NCBI RefSeq assembly: GCF_021028955.1
Contig: NZ_JAIWPE010000064.1
Span: 62,001-126,000, forward strand
Reading direction: 5' to 3'
DNA: 64,000 nt
Origin: Salipaludibacillus sp. CUR1
Lineage (GTDB): Bacteria; Bacillota; Bacilli; Bacillales; Salisediminibacteriaceae
Positions within the stretch are counted from its first letter, which is position 1. Every line of letters begins with the position of its first letter. Below, piece by piece: positions 1 through 8,846 of this stretch. The notes under the pieces are model-generated. The model saw only the letters and a list, made by a program, of their open reading frames with translations. It made no database searches and was not told the DNA's origin. Position numbers and translations under genes: made by a program.

Positions 1-2
1 TG

Positions 3-110
3 ATTCGTGAAGCAGGCAAAACTCCTGTCCAGCGTGATACTAAGTATAATCATCTTCGTGTCTTTAAAGACGGCGAAGTAGCTGAAAATGACTTTGTGAT
101 GCAAAATTAA
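3..110 (+). CDS. C-terminal end of an upstream gene (possibly radical-SAM MqnE/MqnC-like)
   Basis: An open frame enters from the left edge and stops with TAA at 108-110, leaving about 35 codons. The visible tail contains REAGKTPVQRDTKYNHLRVF. The pattern 'EAG.-P-.QRD..Y' resembles the last residues of futalosine-pathway radical-SAM enzymes (MqnE/MqnC), which make menaquinone by the alternative route. That identification rests on memory of the family tail only and is weak. In B. subtilis the neighbour upstream of ytxC is dnaI; this tail does not look like DnaI, so synteny is broken here. A strong hairpin terminator follows directly. Confidence 0.5.
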   Translation: MREAGKTPVQRDTKYNHLRVFKDGEVAENDFVMQN

Positions 111-120
111 TATAATTTCC

Positions 121-156
121 ATCCATGCCTCTCGTAAAGAGGCATGGATTTTTTTA
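121..156 (+). terminator. Rho-independent terminator of the upstream gene
   Basis: The 12-bp stem ATCCATGCCTCT / AGAGGCATGGAT closes on a short CGTAA-type loop and is followed by a run of T. It lies 11 nt after the upstream stop codon. Confidence 0.9.
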
Positions 157-286
157 CTTTGTGAAACTTCAAATCATATTTAACCAGCCTTTCCATATAT
201 ATGTACTAGTGTGAAGAGTTGAAATTCAGCTGGGTAAAAGCCGCTTAGACCCTCAACTCGAAATGGACGATTGGGAGGGGCTGCTG

Positions 287-1186
287 TTGTTAACTATTGA
301 TTATAAGGATTCACGAATAGGTGAGGCCTTTTACAAGCAAATGAATGAATCTTTATTAACGCTGCTGAAACATGATTATGGCAAGGTAGCAGTTGATCTT
401 AAAAAGAAAGACAACAGAACAATTTTATTAATGGATGGGCTGGAATCTTTATCTTCAGATCAGAAACAGGGTATTATTAGTGTTTTCACGAACGTGACAG
501 TAGCAAATTATTTCACTAAATGGATGAGAGAGTGGCTTCAGGAAGCTTTTTATTATGAAGATGAAACAGAGATACAGGCGATAATTCAGACTGCTAAAAA
601 TATATCTCTGCCTTCGCCAATGGAGAAACAAAGGTATTATTCATTTGATTTTTTAGGGTGGCAGCGCGAAATTTATTATAAACTTGCGCCGTTTGTTGAG
701 AACCATGTGTCTTTCTCGTTTGATTCTTTTCTATATTTCCGTTTAAAACCTGTCAGGGAAAAACTCCTTTATTTAGCCGAAGATGCTATTGATGAGTACA
801 AAATGGAACTTGATTACCAGCTGATGCTTAACCGGTGCAGGGATCTGCTGAGAAAACAGGCTCCCCGTGTAAGTGTGGTCTACGTTTATTTGAAAGATAA
901 GATAGAATTTATGGATGAAAAAAGAAAAAAAATTTCAATTAAGCAGATTTATCAATGGCTTGAAACAGTCACAACTTTTGAAAGGTCTCTCCCTGTTCAT
1001 GAGAGAATTATCGGCCCGCTTGTAAGCATGGCACCTGAAAAAATAGTTGTTGATTCTGCAAACTGTGATGATGATTTATACCATACGCTCAAAAATATAT
1101 TTGAAGAACGAATCGTGCTGGCTGATTTGCAGAATAATTGGCAGGCCAGTGCGCCGATAAAAAACTCTTCTTCTTTTCCGTCTTGA
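287..1186 (+). CDS. ytxC: YtxC-like sporulation protein
   Basis: This encodes a protein of about 299 aa related to B. subtilis YtxC, a sporulation-associated family (YtxC-like domain) of unknown biochemical role. It has no obvious signal peptide or membrane segment. The body is rich in charged and aromatic residues, with conserved-looking blocks such as FDFLGWQREIYYKL (about 120-133) and RLKPVREKLLYLAEDAIDEY. An in-frame ATG at 263 exists, but the strong Shine-Dalgarno GGGAGGGG at 273-280 lies inside that longer frame. It is correctly spaced for TTG at 287, giving a start like MLTIDYKD, so I prefer 287. It sits upstream of thrS as in B. subtilis, although ytxB does not intervene here. The thrS promoter overlaps its 3' end. 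The family call rests on synteny plus sequence resemblance. Confidence 0.72.
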   Translation: MLTIDYKDSRIGEAFYKQMNESLLTLLKHDYGKVAVDLKKKDNRTILLMDGLESLSSDQKQGIISVFTNVTVANYFTKWMREWLQEAFYYEDETEIQAIIQTAKNISLPSPMEKQRYYSFDFLGWQREIYYKLAPFVENHVSFSFDSFLYFRLKPVREKLLYLAEDAIDEYKMELDYQLMLNRCRDLLRKQAPRVSVVYVYLKDKIEFMDEKRKKISIKQIYQWLETVTTFERSLPVHERIIGPLVSMAPEKIVVDSANCDDDLYHTLKNIFEERIVLADLQNNWQASAPIKNSSSFPS

Positions 1187-1211
1187 TTTTATTAAAAGAC
1201 ATGCTTATAAT
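1183..1211 (+). promoter_or_regulatory. SigA-type promoter for the thrS T-box transcript
   Basis: TTGATT (1183-1188), a 17-nt spacer and a perfect TATAAT (1206-1211) lie across the end of ytxC, about 25 nt before the T-box leader begins. Confidence 0.75.
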
Positions 1212-1231
1212 ACTATCCATAAGCAAGTTAA

Positions 1232-1487
1232 CATCAAGGCTATGAAGAGGACAAAAATGATGCCCGCCTGCCGCACCAGAGAGGGAAACCGTGGCTGGAA
1301 GTTTCCTGTGAGCAATGCATGATTTACCACCTCAGAGCTTCAATGTGGAACGGAATTTTTTCTGAGTATACATTGACGGTCTCCCCGTTACGGAAACAAA
1401 TGAAGCTGGATGGCTTTAAGCATTCAGAAAATAGGGTGGAACCACGGTCTCACACTCGTCCCTTGATTGAGGGACGGGTGTTTTTTA
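1232..1487 (+). promoter_or_regulatory. T-box leader (tRNA-Thr) of thrS
   Basis: This is a transcribed leader that senses uncharged tRNA-Thr. The T-box sequence AGGGTGGAACCACGG lies near 1433-1447. It is followed by a terminator stem (CTCGTCCCTTGA / GAGGGACGGGTG) and T-run ending near 1487. The likely specifier triplet is ACC (Thr) at 1326-1328, followed by one purine and CCTC, which can pair with GAGG near the 5' side of stem I. The pheS leader in this window has the same 'specifier-A-pyrimidine helix' arrangement. Uncharged tRNA-Thr should favour antitermination into thrS. Confidence 0.88.
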
Positions 1488-1616
1488 TTGTTCTTTAAGA
1501 AAGTTTAAGGTGAAAGAAATTCTGAGGCTTCCGTGAGCAACTGCGGAAAGTGACGTTTTTCTCAATTCTATTCATTCTGTTTCTCAGAACTTAAAATAAT
1601 AAAGGAGTGTTAACTG

Positions 1617-3566
1617 ATGGCAGAATTAAAAGAAAAGGTGACCCTTACTTTTCCTGATGGAGCCAAAAAGGAATTTGATGAAGGAGTCACTACAGAGGAA
1701 ATAGCTGCCTCTATTTCCCCGGGATTAAAAAAGAATGCCCTTGCAGGCAAATTGAATGGAGAGCCTGTCGATTTCAGGCAGCCTATTACTAAAGACGGGC
1801 AGATTGAAATCATTACTTACAATTCAGATGAAGGCCTGGACATTTTAAGGCACAGTACAGCCCACCTAATGGCACAGGCGGTTAAACGCCTTTACGGAAA
1901 TGTGAAGTTAGGCGTCGGACCTGTCATAGAAGAAGGTTTTTATTATGATATTGATATGGAGGAGACGTTAACCCCTGAAGACCTCCCTAAAATCGAGAAA
2001 GAAATGAAACGCATCATCGACGAAAACCTGGAAATAAACCGTGTAGAAGTAACTCGTGAAGAGGCTGTGGCCCGGTATAAGGAAATTGGTGACGAATTAA
2101 AACTTGAGCTGCTGGAAGACATTCCCGAAGGCGAAACAATCAGCGTATATGAACAAGGTGAATTTTTTGACCTTTGCCGGGGTGTCCACGTGCCCTCTAC
2201 CAGCAAGCTGAAGAAATTTAAGCTGATGCAGATTAATGGAGCCTACTGGCGCGGTGACAGTAATAATAAGATGCTGCAGCGAATTTACGGCACGGCTTTT
2301 CCTAAGCAGTCGCAAGTAGACGATTATTTAAAACTGCTTGAAGAACGAAAAGAGCGGGATCACCGGAAACTGGGTAAAGAACTCGGTATCTTTACAGTTA
2401 ACCAGAAAGTCGGGCAGGGGCTGCCGCTTTGGCTGCCAAAAGGAGCTACTATACGCAGGACGATCGAACGTTATATTGTAGATATTGAAGAACGTCTCGG
2501 TTACGACCACGTGTATACACCGGTACTGGGAAGTGTAGATCTGTATAAAACATCCGGACACTGGGACCATTATCAGGAAGATATGTTTCCTGTACTGGAA
2601 ATGGATAATGAAGATCTCGTCCTGCGGCCGATGAACTGCCCGCACCATATGATGATTTATAAAAATCAGAAACACAGCTACCGAAACTTGCCGCTGCGAA
2701 TAGCGGAACTCGGAACTATGCATCGCCATGAAATGTCAGGAGCACTTGCCGGCCTCCAGCGGGTGCGTGCAATGACATTAAATGACGCCCATATTTTCTG
2801 CCGTCCAGACCAGCTTAAAGCAGAATTTATTCGGGTGGTTGAATTAATCCAGGCAGTGTATAAAGACTTTGGAATAAATGATTATTATTTCCGTCTTTCT
2901 TACCGTGACCCCGAAGATAAAGAGAAGTATGTGGATAATGATGAAATGTGGGTAAAAGCCCAGGACATGCTCAAGGAAGCAGTCGATGAGATGGGAGTAG
3001 ACTATATTGAAGCTGAAGGAGAGGCAGCATTTTACGGACCTAAGCTTGATGTTCAGGTTAAAACAGCTCTGGGTAAAGATGAAACGTTATCTACTGTTCA
3101 GCTGGATTTCCACCTCCCTAACCGCTTTGATCTCACTTATACAGGGGAAGACGGAAAAGACCACCGGCCTGTAGTTATTCACCGGGGCGTCGTCTCCACG
3201 ATGGAGCGTTTTGTCGCTTTTCTAATTGAAGAATATAAAGGTGCTTTTCCTACATGGCTTGCCCCTGTTCAGGTACAAGCTATTCCGGTAAGTGATGTGC
3301 ATATGGATTACGTAAGAAAAGTGGAAGACGAGTTAAAGAAAGAAGGTATTCGTGTCCACGTAGATGTTCGGGATGAAAAGCTCGGCTATAAAATCCGGGA
3401 GGCCCAAATGCAGAAGATTCCTTACCTTCTCGTCCTCGGGGACAAAGAAATTGAGGCTGAAGCTGTTAACGTCCGCCGCTACGGCCAGAAAGAAACAGAA
3501 GAAGTCGGTCTCGCACAGTTTGTTAAGCAGATTAAAGAAGAAATAACCAGTTACAGCCAGGGATAA
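1617..3566 (+). CDS. thrS: Threonyl-tRNA synthetase
   Basis: A cytosolic class II synthetase that charges tRNA-Thr; 649 aa is the normal length. In order it has an N-terminal TGS domain (about 3-64), the SAD editing domain (HSTAH, H79 and H83), the catalytic core, and a C-terminal anticodon-binding domain (from about 545). The active-site zinc ligands expected for ThrRS are visible as C341 (MNCPHHM), H392 (NDAHIF) and H522 (VIHRG). Motif 2 is [17 protein letters not shown] (369-384) and motif 3 is around R523-MERF. The Shine-Dalgarno AAAGGAGTG at 1601 precedes ATG at 1617. Expression is controlled by the T-box leader upstream. The next operon (infC) has its own promoter. Confidence 0.98.
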   Translation: MAELKEKVTLTFPDGAKKEFDEGVTTEEIAASISPGLKKNALAGKLNGEPVDFRQPITKDGQIEIITYNSDEGLDILRHSTAHLMAQAVKRLYGNVKLGVGPVIEEGFYYDIDMEETLTPEDLPKIEKEMKRIIDENLEINRVEVTREEAVARYKEIGDELKLELLEDIPEGETISVYEQGEFFDLCRGVHVPSTSKLKKFKLMQINGAYWRGDSNNKMLQRIYGTAFPKQSQVDDYLKLLEERKERDHRKLGKELGIFTVNQKVGQGLPLWLPKGATIRRTIERYIVDIEERLGYDHVYTPVLGSVDLYKTSGHWDHYQEDMFPVLEMDNEDLVLRPMNCPHHMMIYKNQKHSYRNLPLRIAELGTMHRHEMSGALAGLQRVRAMTLNDAHIFCRPDQLKAEFIRVVELIQAVYKDFGINDYYFRLSYRDPEDKEKYVDNDEMWVKAQDMLKEAVDEMGVDYIEAEGEAAFYGPKLDVQVKTALGKDETLSTVQLDFHLPNRFDLTYTGEDGKDHRPVVIHRGVVSTMERFVAFLIEEYKGAFPTWLAPVQVQAIPVSDVHMDYVRKVEDELKKEGIRVHVDVRDEKLGYKIREAQMQKIPYLLVLGDKEIEAEAVNVRRYGQKETEEVGLAQFVKQIKEEITSYSQG

Positions 3567-3670
3567 AATATTAAGCGAAAGCTTTCTTAGGTTCTTTAAG
3601 AAGAGCAGGGGCTTTTCTTCAGTAAATCAGCCAAGTTAAATAAAATTTTAAGGTGAAACCACATCATTGT

Positions 3671-3699
3671 TTGACATGGCTCATCCCCTGTGGTACATT
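3671..3699 (+). promoter_or_regulatory. SigA-type promoter of the infC operon
   Basis: A perfect TTGACA (3671-3676), a 17-nt spacer and TACATT (3694-3699) lie immediately before the L20 leader. Confidence 0.8.
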
Positions 3700-3704
3700 A
3701 TTCA

Positions 3705-3840
3705 AGTGAACAAAATACAGGAAACAAAGCAAGAAGAAGCGCCCGCTTCTCACCTGATTGGCAATTGGGCTGGCAGGTTACGAATTATTTTCGGAGACAT
3801 ATGTCGAAGTGTGGGCGCATTAAGCACCCACACTTTTTTG
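3705..3840 (+). ncRNA. L20 leader (autoregulatory leader of infC-rpmI-rplT)
   Basis: The roughly 220-nt untranslated region before infC carries a GC-rich folded segment and then a strong intrinsic terminator. That terminator is GTGTGGGCGC / GC-ACCCACAC with a T-run, at 3809-3839. In Bacillus this position holds the L20 leader, where ribosomal protein L20 binds and promotes premature termination. The terminator and position are seen directly. The identity as L20 leader rests on synteny and known family behaviour. Confidence 0.8.
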
Positions 3841-3927
3841 TATTATCTTTTTGTTTCATTAACCCAAATGAAACACGTAAGAGGAATATCTTGCTTTGAT
3901 CCGCAATTATTATGGAGGTGGCTCAAT

Positions 3928-4443
3928 ATTAGTAAGGATATGTTCGTTAACGAAAACATTCGCGCCCGCGAAGTAAGGCTGATTGGCGCTAATGGAGATC
4001 AAATTGGTGTTAAGTCAAAACAGGAAGCTCTTGATATGGCAAAAAATGCAGAGTTGGATTTAGTGATGGTTGCACCAAATGCGAAACCGCCCGTCTGCCG
4101 GATTATGGATTACGGGAAATATCGTTTCGAGCAACAAAAGAAAGAAAAAGAGGCTCGTAAAAAGCAGAAAATTATCAATGTAAAAGAAGTGCGCTTAAGT
4201 CCGAATATTGAAGAACATGATTTCAATACGAAGCTTCGTAATGCCCGTAAATTCCTGACAAAGGGAGATAAAGTGAAAGCAGCAATCCGTTTCCGCGGCC
4301 GTGCGATCACTCACTCTGAACTTGGGCGGGATGTGCTCATGAAATTGGCAAAAGAGTGCGAAGATATCTCAACAATTGAAGCAAAGCCGAAGATGGAAGG
4401 GCGCAGCATGTTCCTTGTACTCGCCCCGACGGCTGAAAAGTAG
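3928..4443 (+). CDS. infC: Translation initiation factor IF-3 (ATT start)
   Basis: IF-3 binds the 30S subunit, prevents premature 50S joining and proofreads start-codon choice. The predicted product is 171 aa with both family domains: the N-domain ([20 protein letters not shown]) and the C-domain (about 85-171, with [18 protein letters not shown]). An upstream in-frame ATG exists at 3667, but it lies in the promoter/leader. The homologous start lies at [16 protein letters not shown] strong Shine-Dalgarno GGAGGTGG (3914-3921) is spaced 6 nt from an ATT codon at 3928, so the gene uses the rare ATT start known for infC in E. coli and Geobacillus. That start lets IF-3 limit its own synthesis. It is first in the infC-rpmI-rplT operon. 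Confidence 0.95.
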   Translation: MSKDMFVNENIRAREVRLIGANGDQIGVKSKQEALDMAKNAELDLVMVAPNAKPPVCRIMDYGKYRFEQQKKEKEARKKQKIINVKEVRLSPNIEEHDFNTKLRNARKFLTKGDKVKAAIRFRGRAITHSELGRDVLMKLAKECEDISTIEAKPKMEGRSMFLVLAPTAEK

Positions 4444-4543
4444 ACCGTTTGACCGCTGATCTCGTTTGATTGGCAGCAAGACAACAACCGACCGTAAATT
4501 CACCCGACAACAACAACGATTACCCGGACAGGAGGAATTTAGA

Positions 4544-4735
4544 ATGCCTAAAATGAAAACCCACAGTGGGGCATCCAAACGTTTTAAAAAGACTGGTACT
4601 GGTAAATTGAAGCGCGGACATGCGTTTACAAGCCACTTGGCTGCTAACAAATCCCAGAAACAAAAGCGTAAGCTTCGTAAATCAGGGATCGTCAGCAAAG
4701 GTGACCAGAAGCGTATCGGAGAAATGGTTAAATAA
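4544..4735 (+). CDS. rpmI: 50S ribosomal protein L35
   Basis: A 63-aa, very basic protein starting [20 protein letters not shown] and typical of bacterial L35, a small component of the large ribosomal subunit. The Shine-Dalgarno CAGGAGGAATTT directly precedes ATG 4544. The longer open frame from 4466 has no ribosome-binding site and no family similarity. It is the middle gene of the infC-rpmI-rplT operon, so its output is expected to follow L20 autoregulation at the leader. Confidence 0.97.
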   Translation: MPKMKTHSGASKRFKKTGTGKLKRGHAFTSHLAANKSQKQKRKLRKSGIVSKGDQKRIGEMVK

Positions 4736-4783
4736 CACTGAAATTTAAACTACGTAGATTTTACTTATAAAGGAGGGATTACG

Positions 4784-5140
4784 ATGGCTAGAGTAAAAGG
4801 CGGATATGTTGCCCGTCGTCGTCGTAAAAAAGTTTTAAAACTTGCTAAAGGTTATGTAGGATCCAAGCATAGATTATTTAAGACAGCGCAAGGACAGGTG
4901 ATGAAATCATTTCAGTACGCTTACCGCGATCGACGTCAGAAAAAACGTGATTTCCGTAAGCTTTGGATTGCCCGTATTAATGCAGCGGCAAGACTGAATG
5001 GTCTTTCATACAACCGTTTCATGCACGGCCTTAAGCAATCAGGAATTGACATGAACCGTAAGATGCTTGCTGATTTAGCTGTAAACGATGAAAGAGGTTT
5101 CGCAGACCTTGCAGAAAAAGCAAAAGCAGGCTTGAAGTAA
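4784..5140 (+). CDS. rplT: 50S ribosomal protein L20
   Basis: A 118-aa protein of the usual length with a basic N-terminal extension ([19 protein letters not shown]) and the conserved globular part ([19 protein letters not shown]). L20 is an early assembly protein of the 50S subunit that binds 23S rRNA, and in Bacillus it represses its own operon by binding the infC leader. The Shine-Dalgarno AAAGGAGGG precedes ATG 4784. A clear terminator follows. Confidence 0.98.
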   Translation: MARVKGGYVARRRRKKVLKLAKGYVGSKHRLFKTAQGQVMKSFQYAYRDRRQKKRDFRKLWIARINAAARLNGLSYNRFMHGLKQSGIDMNRKMLADLAVNDERGFADLAEKAKAGLK

Positions 5141-5159
5141 TTTAAATTAACTTTTCTAA

Positions 5160-5212
5160 AGGGTGGCGCATAAGATTGTTTAATCAATCTTTTGCCGCCC
5201 TTTTCTTTTGCA
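5160..5212 (+). terminator. Terminator of infC-rpmI-rplT
   Basis: The long stem GGGTGGCGCATAAGATTG / CAATCTTTTGCCGCCC is followed by TTTTCTTTT. Confidence 0.9.
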
Positions 5213-5239
5213 TCGGGATATTAAGAAGGGGCCGGTCTT

Positions 5240-5524
5240 ATGCCGTATAATATATTAACAGGACTAATCATCTTTTTTATTCTCACTAACATTACAGGAA
5301 TTATAATGATGGTTTCAGATAAAAGGAGAGCAGGAAAAGGGGCATGGCGTATTTCCGAAAATACTCTTTTATTTGCCGCCTTCTCCGGAGGGGCTCTTGG
5401 CATGCTGATCATTTCAAAAATGATCAGGCACAAAACAAGAAAACTTAAATTTAAAATAGGGCTGCCGGCAATCTTTGTGTTACAATTAATTATCTTTACA
5501 GCTCTTTATATCCTGTTGGATTGA
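5240..5524 (+). CDS. ysdA: DUF1294 small membrane protein (YsdA-like)
   Basis: A 94-aa integral membrane protein with three hydrophobic segments (about 5-25, 42-60 and 74-93). A conserved cytosolic patch SDKRRAGKGAWRISE (26-40) is typical of DUF1294. No enzymatic function is known for the family. It follows rplT exactly as ysdA does in B. subtilis. The Shine-Dalgarno-like GAAGGGG lies a few bases before ATG 5240. Confidence 0.85.
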   Translation: MPYNILTGLIIFFILTNITGIIMMVSDKRRAGKGAWRISENTLLFAAFSGGALGMLIISKMIRHKTRKLKFKIGLPAIFVLQLIIFTALYILLD

Positions 5525-5590
5525 AAATATATAAAGCATGTGTATTTCTGTATGGACATACACATAAATTGAGAGGAGGATGACTGCAGC

Positions 5591-6175
5591 ATGGAAGACT
5601 TCATAGAAGCGATTCCTCACCTGATAAAAGAAGCAGGGTGGCTTGGTCCTGTTCTGTTTATCCTGGTCCATTTAATCAGGCCGCTGTTATTCCTTCCCGT
5701 TATTGTTATTTGCATATTGGGAGGTTACTTATTCGGTTTCGTTTACGGCACCCTCTATTCTGTTGCCGGTCTCTCATTAATGAGTTTAGTATTTTACAAA
5801 CTTGTTGATATATTTCCTTCTATAAGGGCCCGTATTTTAAGACTGAAAAAGAAAGTGTTTAAAGACCGCAATTTTACAATCGGGCAAGTTATGATTTTGC
5901 GAATGATGCCTTTTATTCACTTTCATTTGTTATCATTATATTTAATGGAAATGACTTCAACCTTTAAGGAATATATGCGTTATTCCGTAATAGGTGTTAT
6001 TTTACCGTCTATGCTCTATACAGCATTCGGCCAGGCAATTACTGAAATGCCATGGTATTTATCCATTATCTTTTTTTCCATTCTGGCAGGTGTCTTCTCT
6101 TATTTAGGTAAAAGAGGCACGGCAGTTTATAAGTGGAACAGGTTTTTTTCACACAAAGCAGTAGAGAGAGGATAA
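5591..6175 (+). CDS. TVP38/TMEM64 (VTT domain) family membrane protein, YtxB-like
   Basis: A 194-aa polytopic membrane protein. A VTT/DedA-like core is visible: hydrophobic helices around 15-40, 45-65, 105-125, 138-155 and 160-178. The region RPLLFLPVIVICILGGYLFG (about 31-50) carries the Gly-Gly reentrant-loop motif of the family. VTT proteins are linked to lipid scrambling or membrane homeostasis in eukaryotes; the bacterial function is not established. B. subtilis ytxB, of the same family, lies next to thrS on the other side, so this may be the relocated orthologue. The Shine-Dalgarno GAGGAGGATG is about 10 nt upstream. It converges with ysdB across a hairpin. Confidence 0.75.
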   Translation: MEDFIEAIPHLIKEAGWLGPVLFILVHLIRPLLFLPVIVICILGGYLFGFVYGTLYSVAGLSLMSLVFYKLVDIFPSIRARILRLKKKVFKDRNFTIGQVMILRMMPFIHFHLLSLYLMEMTSTFKEYMRYSVIGVILPSMLYTAFGQAITEMPWYLSIIFFSILAGVFSYLGKRGTAVYKWNRFFSHKAVERG

Positions 6176-6215
6176 CGGCCTTTAAGACAGGAACAAAAAA
6201 ATAGCCAGCACAAAG

Positions 6216-6258
6216 AAATCCGAAGAACTATCATTAAGATAATTCTTCGGATTTTAGC
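6216..6258. terminator. Hairpin between convergent genes (bidirectional terminator candidate)
   Basis: A perfect 12-bp inverted repeat AAATCCGAAGAA / TTCTTCGGATTT with a 15-nt loop is followed by TTTTAGC. Confidence 0.7.
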
Positions 6259-6347
6259 TTTGTACTCGGGTCGTCTAATCAAAAAAAACGCAAAGCACTG
6301 AACGGCTTCGCGTAAAAGCAGTTATTTACATGTCCTCCTTGCACCTT

Positions 6348-6752
6348 TTACTTTCCCTGGCGCTCCAGCCGTTTCAGTAAATCATTAATGGGACTTCTCC
6401 ATTCAATTTCTGCTTTTGGATAACGCAGAAGCAGTTCTTTTTCAATAAATTTAAAATCCCGGCCGCTTAAACCCTGGAGCTGATCGATATCTTCTGTTCT
6501 GACAATAATAGAAGTGACTTCGAAAGAGTCATCTGTGGCCCCAAGAAATTTTTCCCCTTCGAACATGGCGCTTCCAAAAGTGAAAAATACATTTTTGCGT
6601 ACGTTATCCGGCTCGTCTAATAAATAAAAACGGCCATCCCGGTAAGCCTTTTCCAGCTTACGGCGCGGATCAAATAAATACTTAATAACACTGAAGATTA
6701 TAATTCCTACAGCTATGAGGAGGAATATTCGAAATAGGATCACGGTAATCAT
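6348..6752 (-). CDS. ysdB: Membrane-anchored SigW-regulon protein YsdB
   Basis: A 134-aa protein with one N-terminal membrane helix (about 3-24) followed by FDPRRKLEKAYRDGRFYLLD and a cytosolic alpha/beta region. It matches B. subtilis YsdB in layout and position (next to ysdC). YsdB belongs to the SigW envelope-stress regulon, and its biochemical role is unknown. The ATG at 6758 immediately abuts the Shine-Dalgarno AAGGAGAG. The next ATG (6752) has a 6-nt spacing and is the better start. The promoter upstream is of the SigW type (separate entry), which supports the assignment. Confidence 0.85.
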   Translation of the reverse strand: MITVILFRIFLLIAVGIIIFSVIKYLFDPRRKLEKAYRDGRFYLLDEPDNVRKNVFFTFGSAMFEGEKFLGATDDSFEVTSIIVRTEDIDQLQGLSGRDFKFIEKELLLRYPKAEIEWRSPINDLLKRLERQGK

Positions 6753-6841
6753 GATCATCTCTCCTTCAAAGGGTCTTTTTAATAAGATTCCCTGATTATT
6801 TATAAATAAAAACGAGATATGAAACCTGTCTTGTTATATGC

Positions 6842-6868
6842 TACGATTGGAAAAGGCACAAGGTTTCA
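6842..6868 (-). promoter_or_regulatory. SigW-type (ECF) promoter of ysdB
   Basis: On the minus strand TGAAACC (-35, 6868-6862) is followed, 17 nt after TGAAAC, by CGTA (-10, 6845-6842). This matches the SigW consensus TGAAAC-N16/17-CGTA. It lies about 90 nt upstream of ysdB. Confidence 0.8.
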
Positions 6869-6953
6869 TAAATTATAAAATATTAGTTGGTAAACAAAAC
6901 TTTTTACCATTAAAGTATAGTTAATCTTTACAGAAGAAACAAGAAGAAGGTGT

Positions 6954-7460
6954 ATGAGAATGGATTTTACAGAATTATTTATGATGCAGAAGAAATTAGA
7001 CCGTTATATTGAGACAAAAAACGGCCTGGAAAGTGAACCTTTGCTTGAAAGAAAACTTATGGCATTTCAGGTAGAGCTTGCAGAGCTGGCAAATGAAACA
7101 AGGAGTTTTAAGTTTTGGAGCGGAAAAGGCCCGTCAGAAGATGAGATTATTTTAGAGGAATATGTGGATGGCATTCATTTTCTTTTGTCGGTTGGAATAG
7201 AATATGGGTTTGATAACGAACTTAGCATCCATTACCCCGTCTTGAATAAGGCTTCAGAAAACTGTCTTGTAAAAAGTTTTTTTACGGTAATGGAAGACTT
7301 GCTTACCCTCAGAAAAGAAGAGACAAAGGAAGCCTATAAAAAACTGTTTTCAAATTATTTAAAAATTGGAGCAGAGCTTGGTTTTGGGCCGGAGGATATT
7401 GTTCGTTCCTATGAACAGAAAAATGAAGTAAACCGGCACAGGCAGGATGAAGGGTACTGA
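6954..7460 (+). CDS. Dimeric all-alpha dUTPase/MazG-like NTP pyrophosphatase
   Basis: A 168-aa all-helical protein resembling the dimeric dUTP diphosphatase family (dUTPase_2), which hydrolyses dUTP to dUMP and keeps uracil out of DNA. The metal-binding helices are visible as ERKLMAFQVELAELANETR (ExxxE/ExxE pattern, about 32-50) and EEYVDGIHFLLSVG (about 68-81, E/D cluster). The segment FKFWSGKGPS between them is also characteristic. Two starts are possible (6954 and 6960); GAAGG at 6946 suits the first. It stands alone between ysdB and ysdC, which are adjacent in B. subtilis, so it is an insertion relative to that order. The exact substrate is inferred. Confidence 0.8.
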   Translation: MRMDFTELFMMQKKLDRYIETKNGLESEPLLERKLMAFQVELAELANETRSFKFWSGKGPSEDEIILEEYVDGIHFLLSVGIEYGFDNELSIHYPVLNKASENCLVKSFFTVMEDLLTLRKEETKEAYKKLFSNYLKIGAELGFGPEDIVRSYEQKNEVNRHRQDEGY

Positions 7461-7487
7461 CTAAAAGTATTTCGTTTTACGAAAAAA

Positions 7488-7516
7488 TTGAGAAAACGTT
7501 TTTTTATCGTTATAAT
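7488..7516 (+). promoter_or_regulatory. SigA-type promoter of ysdC
   Basis: TTGAGA (7488-7493), a 17-nt spacer and TATAAT (7511-7516) lie 44 nt before the start codon. Confidence 0.8.
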
Positions 7517-7559
7517 AGATAAGTACATAATTTTTTGAAAATAAAGGGAGGCATTATTA

Positions 7560-8639
7560 ATGGAAGAAATGTTAAAGATGCTGAAAGATTTAACAGATGC
7601 TAATGGGATACCTGGAAATGAAAGAGAACCGCGTGAAGTAATGAAAAATTACATAGCACCCTTTGCCGAAAGTGTGGAGACAGACCACTTAGGGAGTTTG
7701 ATAGCTAAAAAAACGGGCACCGTTCAGGATGGACCAAAAATTATGGTGGCAGGGCATCTTGATGAAATCGGCTTTATGGTCACACATATCGATGACCGGG
7801 GTTTTATTAAATTCCAGCCTGTAGGCGGCTGGTGGGAGCAGGTAATGCTTGCACAGCGTGTAACAGTGATGACCCGCAAAGGGAACATTCCAGGGGTGAT
7901 CGGTTCTAAACCGCCGCATATATTACCTCCTGAAGCCCGAAAAAAATCCGTAGACAAAAAAGAGATGTTTATTGACATCGGGGCATCGAGTAAAGAGGAA
8001 GCAGAAGAGTTTGGTGTACGCCCGGGAGACTCTGTCGTTCCGGTTTGTGAGTTTACTGTAATGAAAAATGAAAAAATGCTTATGGCAAAAGCCTGGGACA
8101 ACCGGATTGGGTGTGCGATTGCTATTGAGGTACTTCGCCGGTTAAAAGATGAAGATCATCCAAATACCGTGTATGGTGTAGGAACAGTGCAGGAAGAAGT
8201 AGGCCTGCGCGGAGCCCGTACATCTGCCCACTATATTCAGCCGGATATCGGTTTTGGAGTAGACGTTGGGATCGCTGGAGATACACCAGGTGTGACTGAA
8301 AAAGACGCACTTGCTAAGATGGGGAAAGGGCCTCAGATCATTATGTATGATGCGTCCATGGTTTCCCATAAAGGCCTCCGCGATTTCGTTACTGATACGG
8401 CGGATGAAAAAGAGATTCCATACCAGTTCGATTCAGTTCCTGGAGGCGGAACGGATTCAGGCGCGATTCACTTAACAGCAAATGGAGTGCCGGCCTTATC
8501 TATTACAATTGCAACCCGGTACATCCACACTCATGCAGCTATTCTTCATCGCGATGATTTTGAGAACGCAGTGCAGCTGATCGTTGAGGTTATTAAGAAA
8601 ATGGACCGGAAGACGGTTGATCAGATTACATTTGAATAA
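7560..8639 (+). CDS. ysdC: M42-family aminopeptidase (YsdC-like)
   Basis: A 359-aa cytosolic dinuclear metallo-aminopeptidase of the M42 (glutamyl aminopeptidase/endoglucanase M) family. Metal and catalytic residues expected for the family are visible: H66 (AGHLDEIG), D180 (AWDNRIG), E212/E213 (QEEVGLRGA), D235 (GVDVGIA) and H323 (YIHTHAA). M42 enzymes form tetrahedral dodecamers and trim peptides to amino acids. The Shine-Dalgarno AAAGGGAGG precedes ATG 7560. A consensus promoter lies upstream and a terminator follows, so it is probably monocistronic. Substrate preference cannot be read from the sequence. Confidence 0.93.
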   Translation: MEEMLKMLKDLTDANGIPGNEREPREVMKNYIAPFAESVETDHLGSLIAKKTGTVQDGPKIMVAGHLDEIGFMVTHIDDRGFIKFQPVGGWWEQVMLAQRVTVMTRKGNIPGVIGSKPPHILPPEARKKSVDKKEMFIDIGASSKEEAEEFGVRPGDSVVPVCEFTVMKNEKMLMAKAWDNRIGCAIAIEVLRRLKDEDHPNTVYGVGTVQEEVGLRGARTSAHYIQPDIGFGVDVGIAGDTPGVTEKDALAKMGKGPQIIMYDASMVSHKGLRDFVTDTADEKEIPYQFDSVPGGGTDSGAIHLTANGVPALSITIATRYIHTHAAILHRDDFENAVQLIVEVIKKMDRKTVDQITFE

Positions 8640-8687
8640 ATACCTGGAAGGCGCTGAATGATGAATGCGGCTGTCAGATTACCGATT

Positions 8688-8715
8688 CCCCTGTTTTACA
8701 AACAGGGGTTTTTCT
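8688..8715 (+). terminator. Terminator of ysdC
   Basis: CCCCTGTTT / AAACAGGGG with a 3-nt loop, followed by TTTTTC. Confidence 0.9.
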
Positions 8716-8767
8716 TGTGGCGATGAAGGGGTATGCCTCATGTATACTTAAGAATTATGCTTATTTG

Positions 8768-8796
8768 TTGACGATGGTCGTATGAAGTTATTATAC
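8768..8796 (+). promoter_or_regulatory. SigA-type promoter of the yitT-like gene
   Basis: TTGACG (8768-8773), a 17-nt spacer and TTATAC (8791-8796). Confidence 0.6.
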
Positions 8797-8846
8797 TTCA
8801 CTAAGTGTTTTTACCATTTTTACTATTTAAAGTTTGGGGTGTATAT

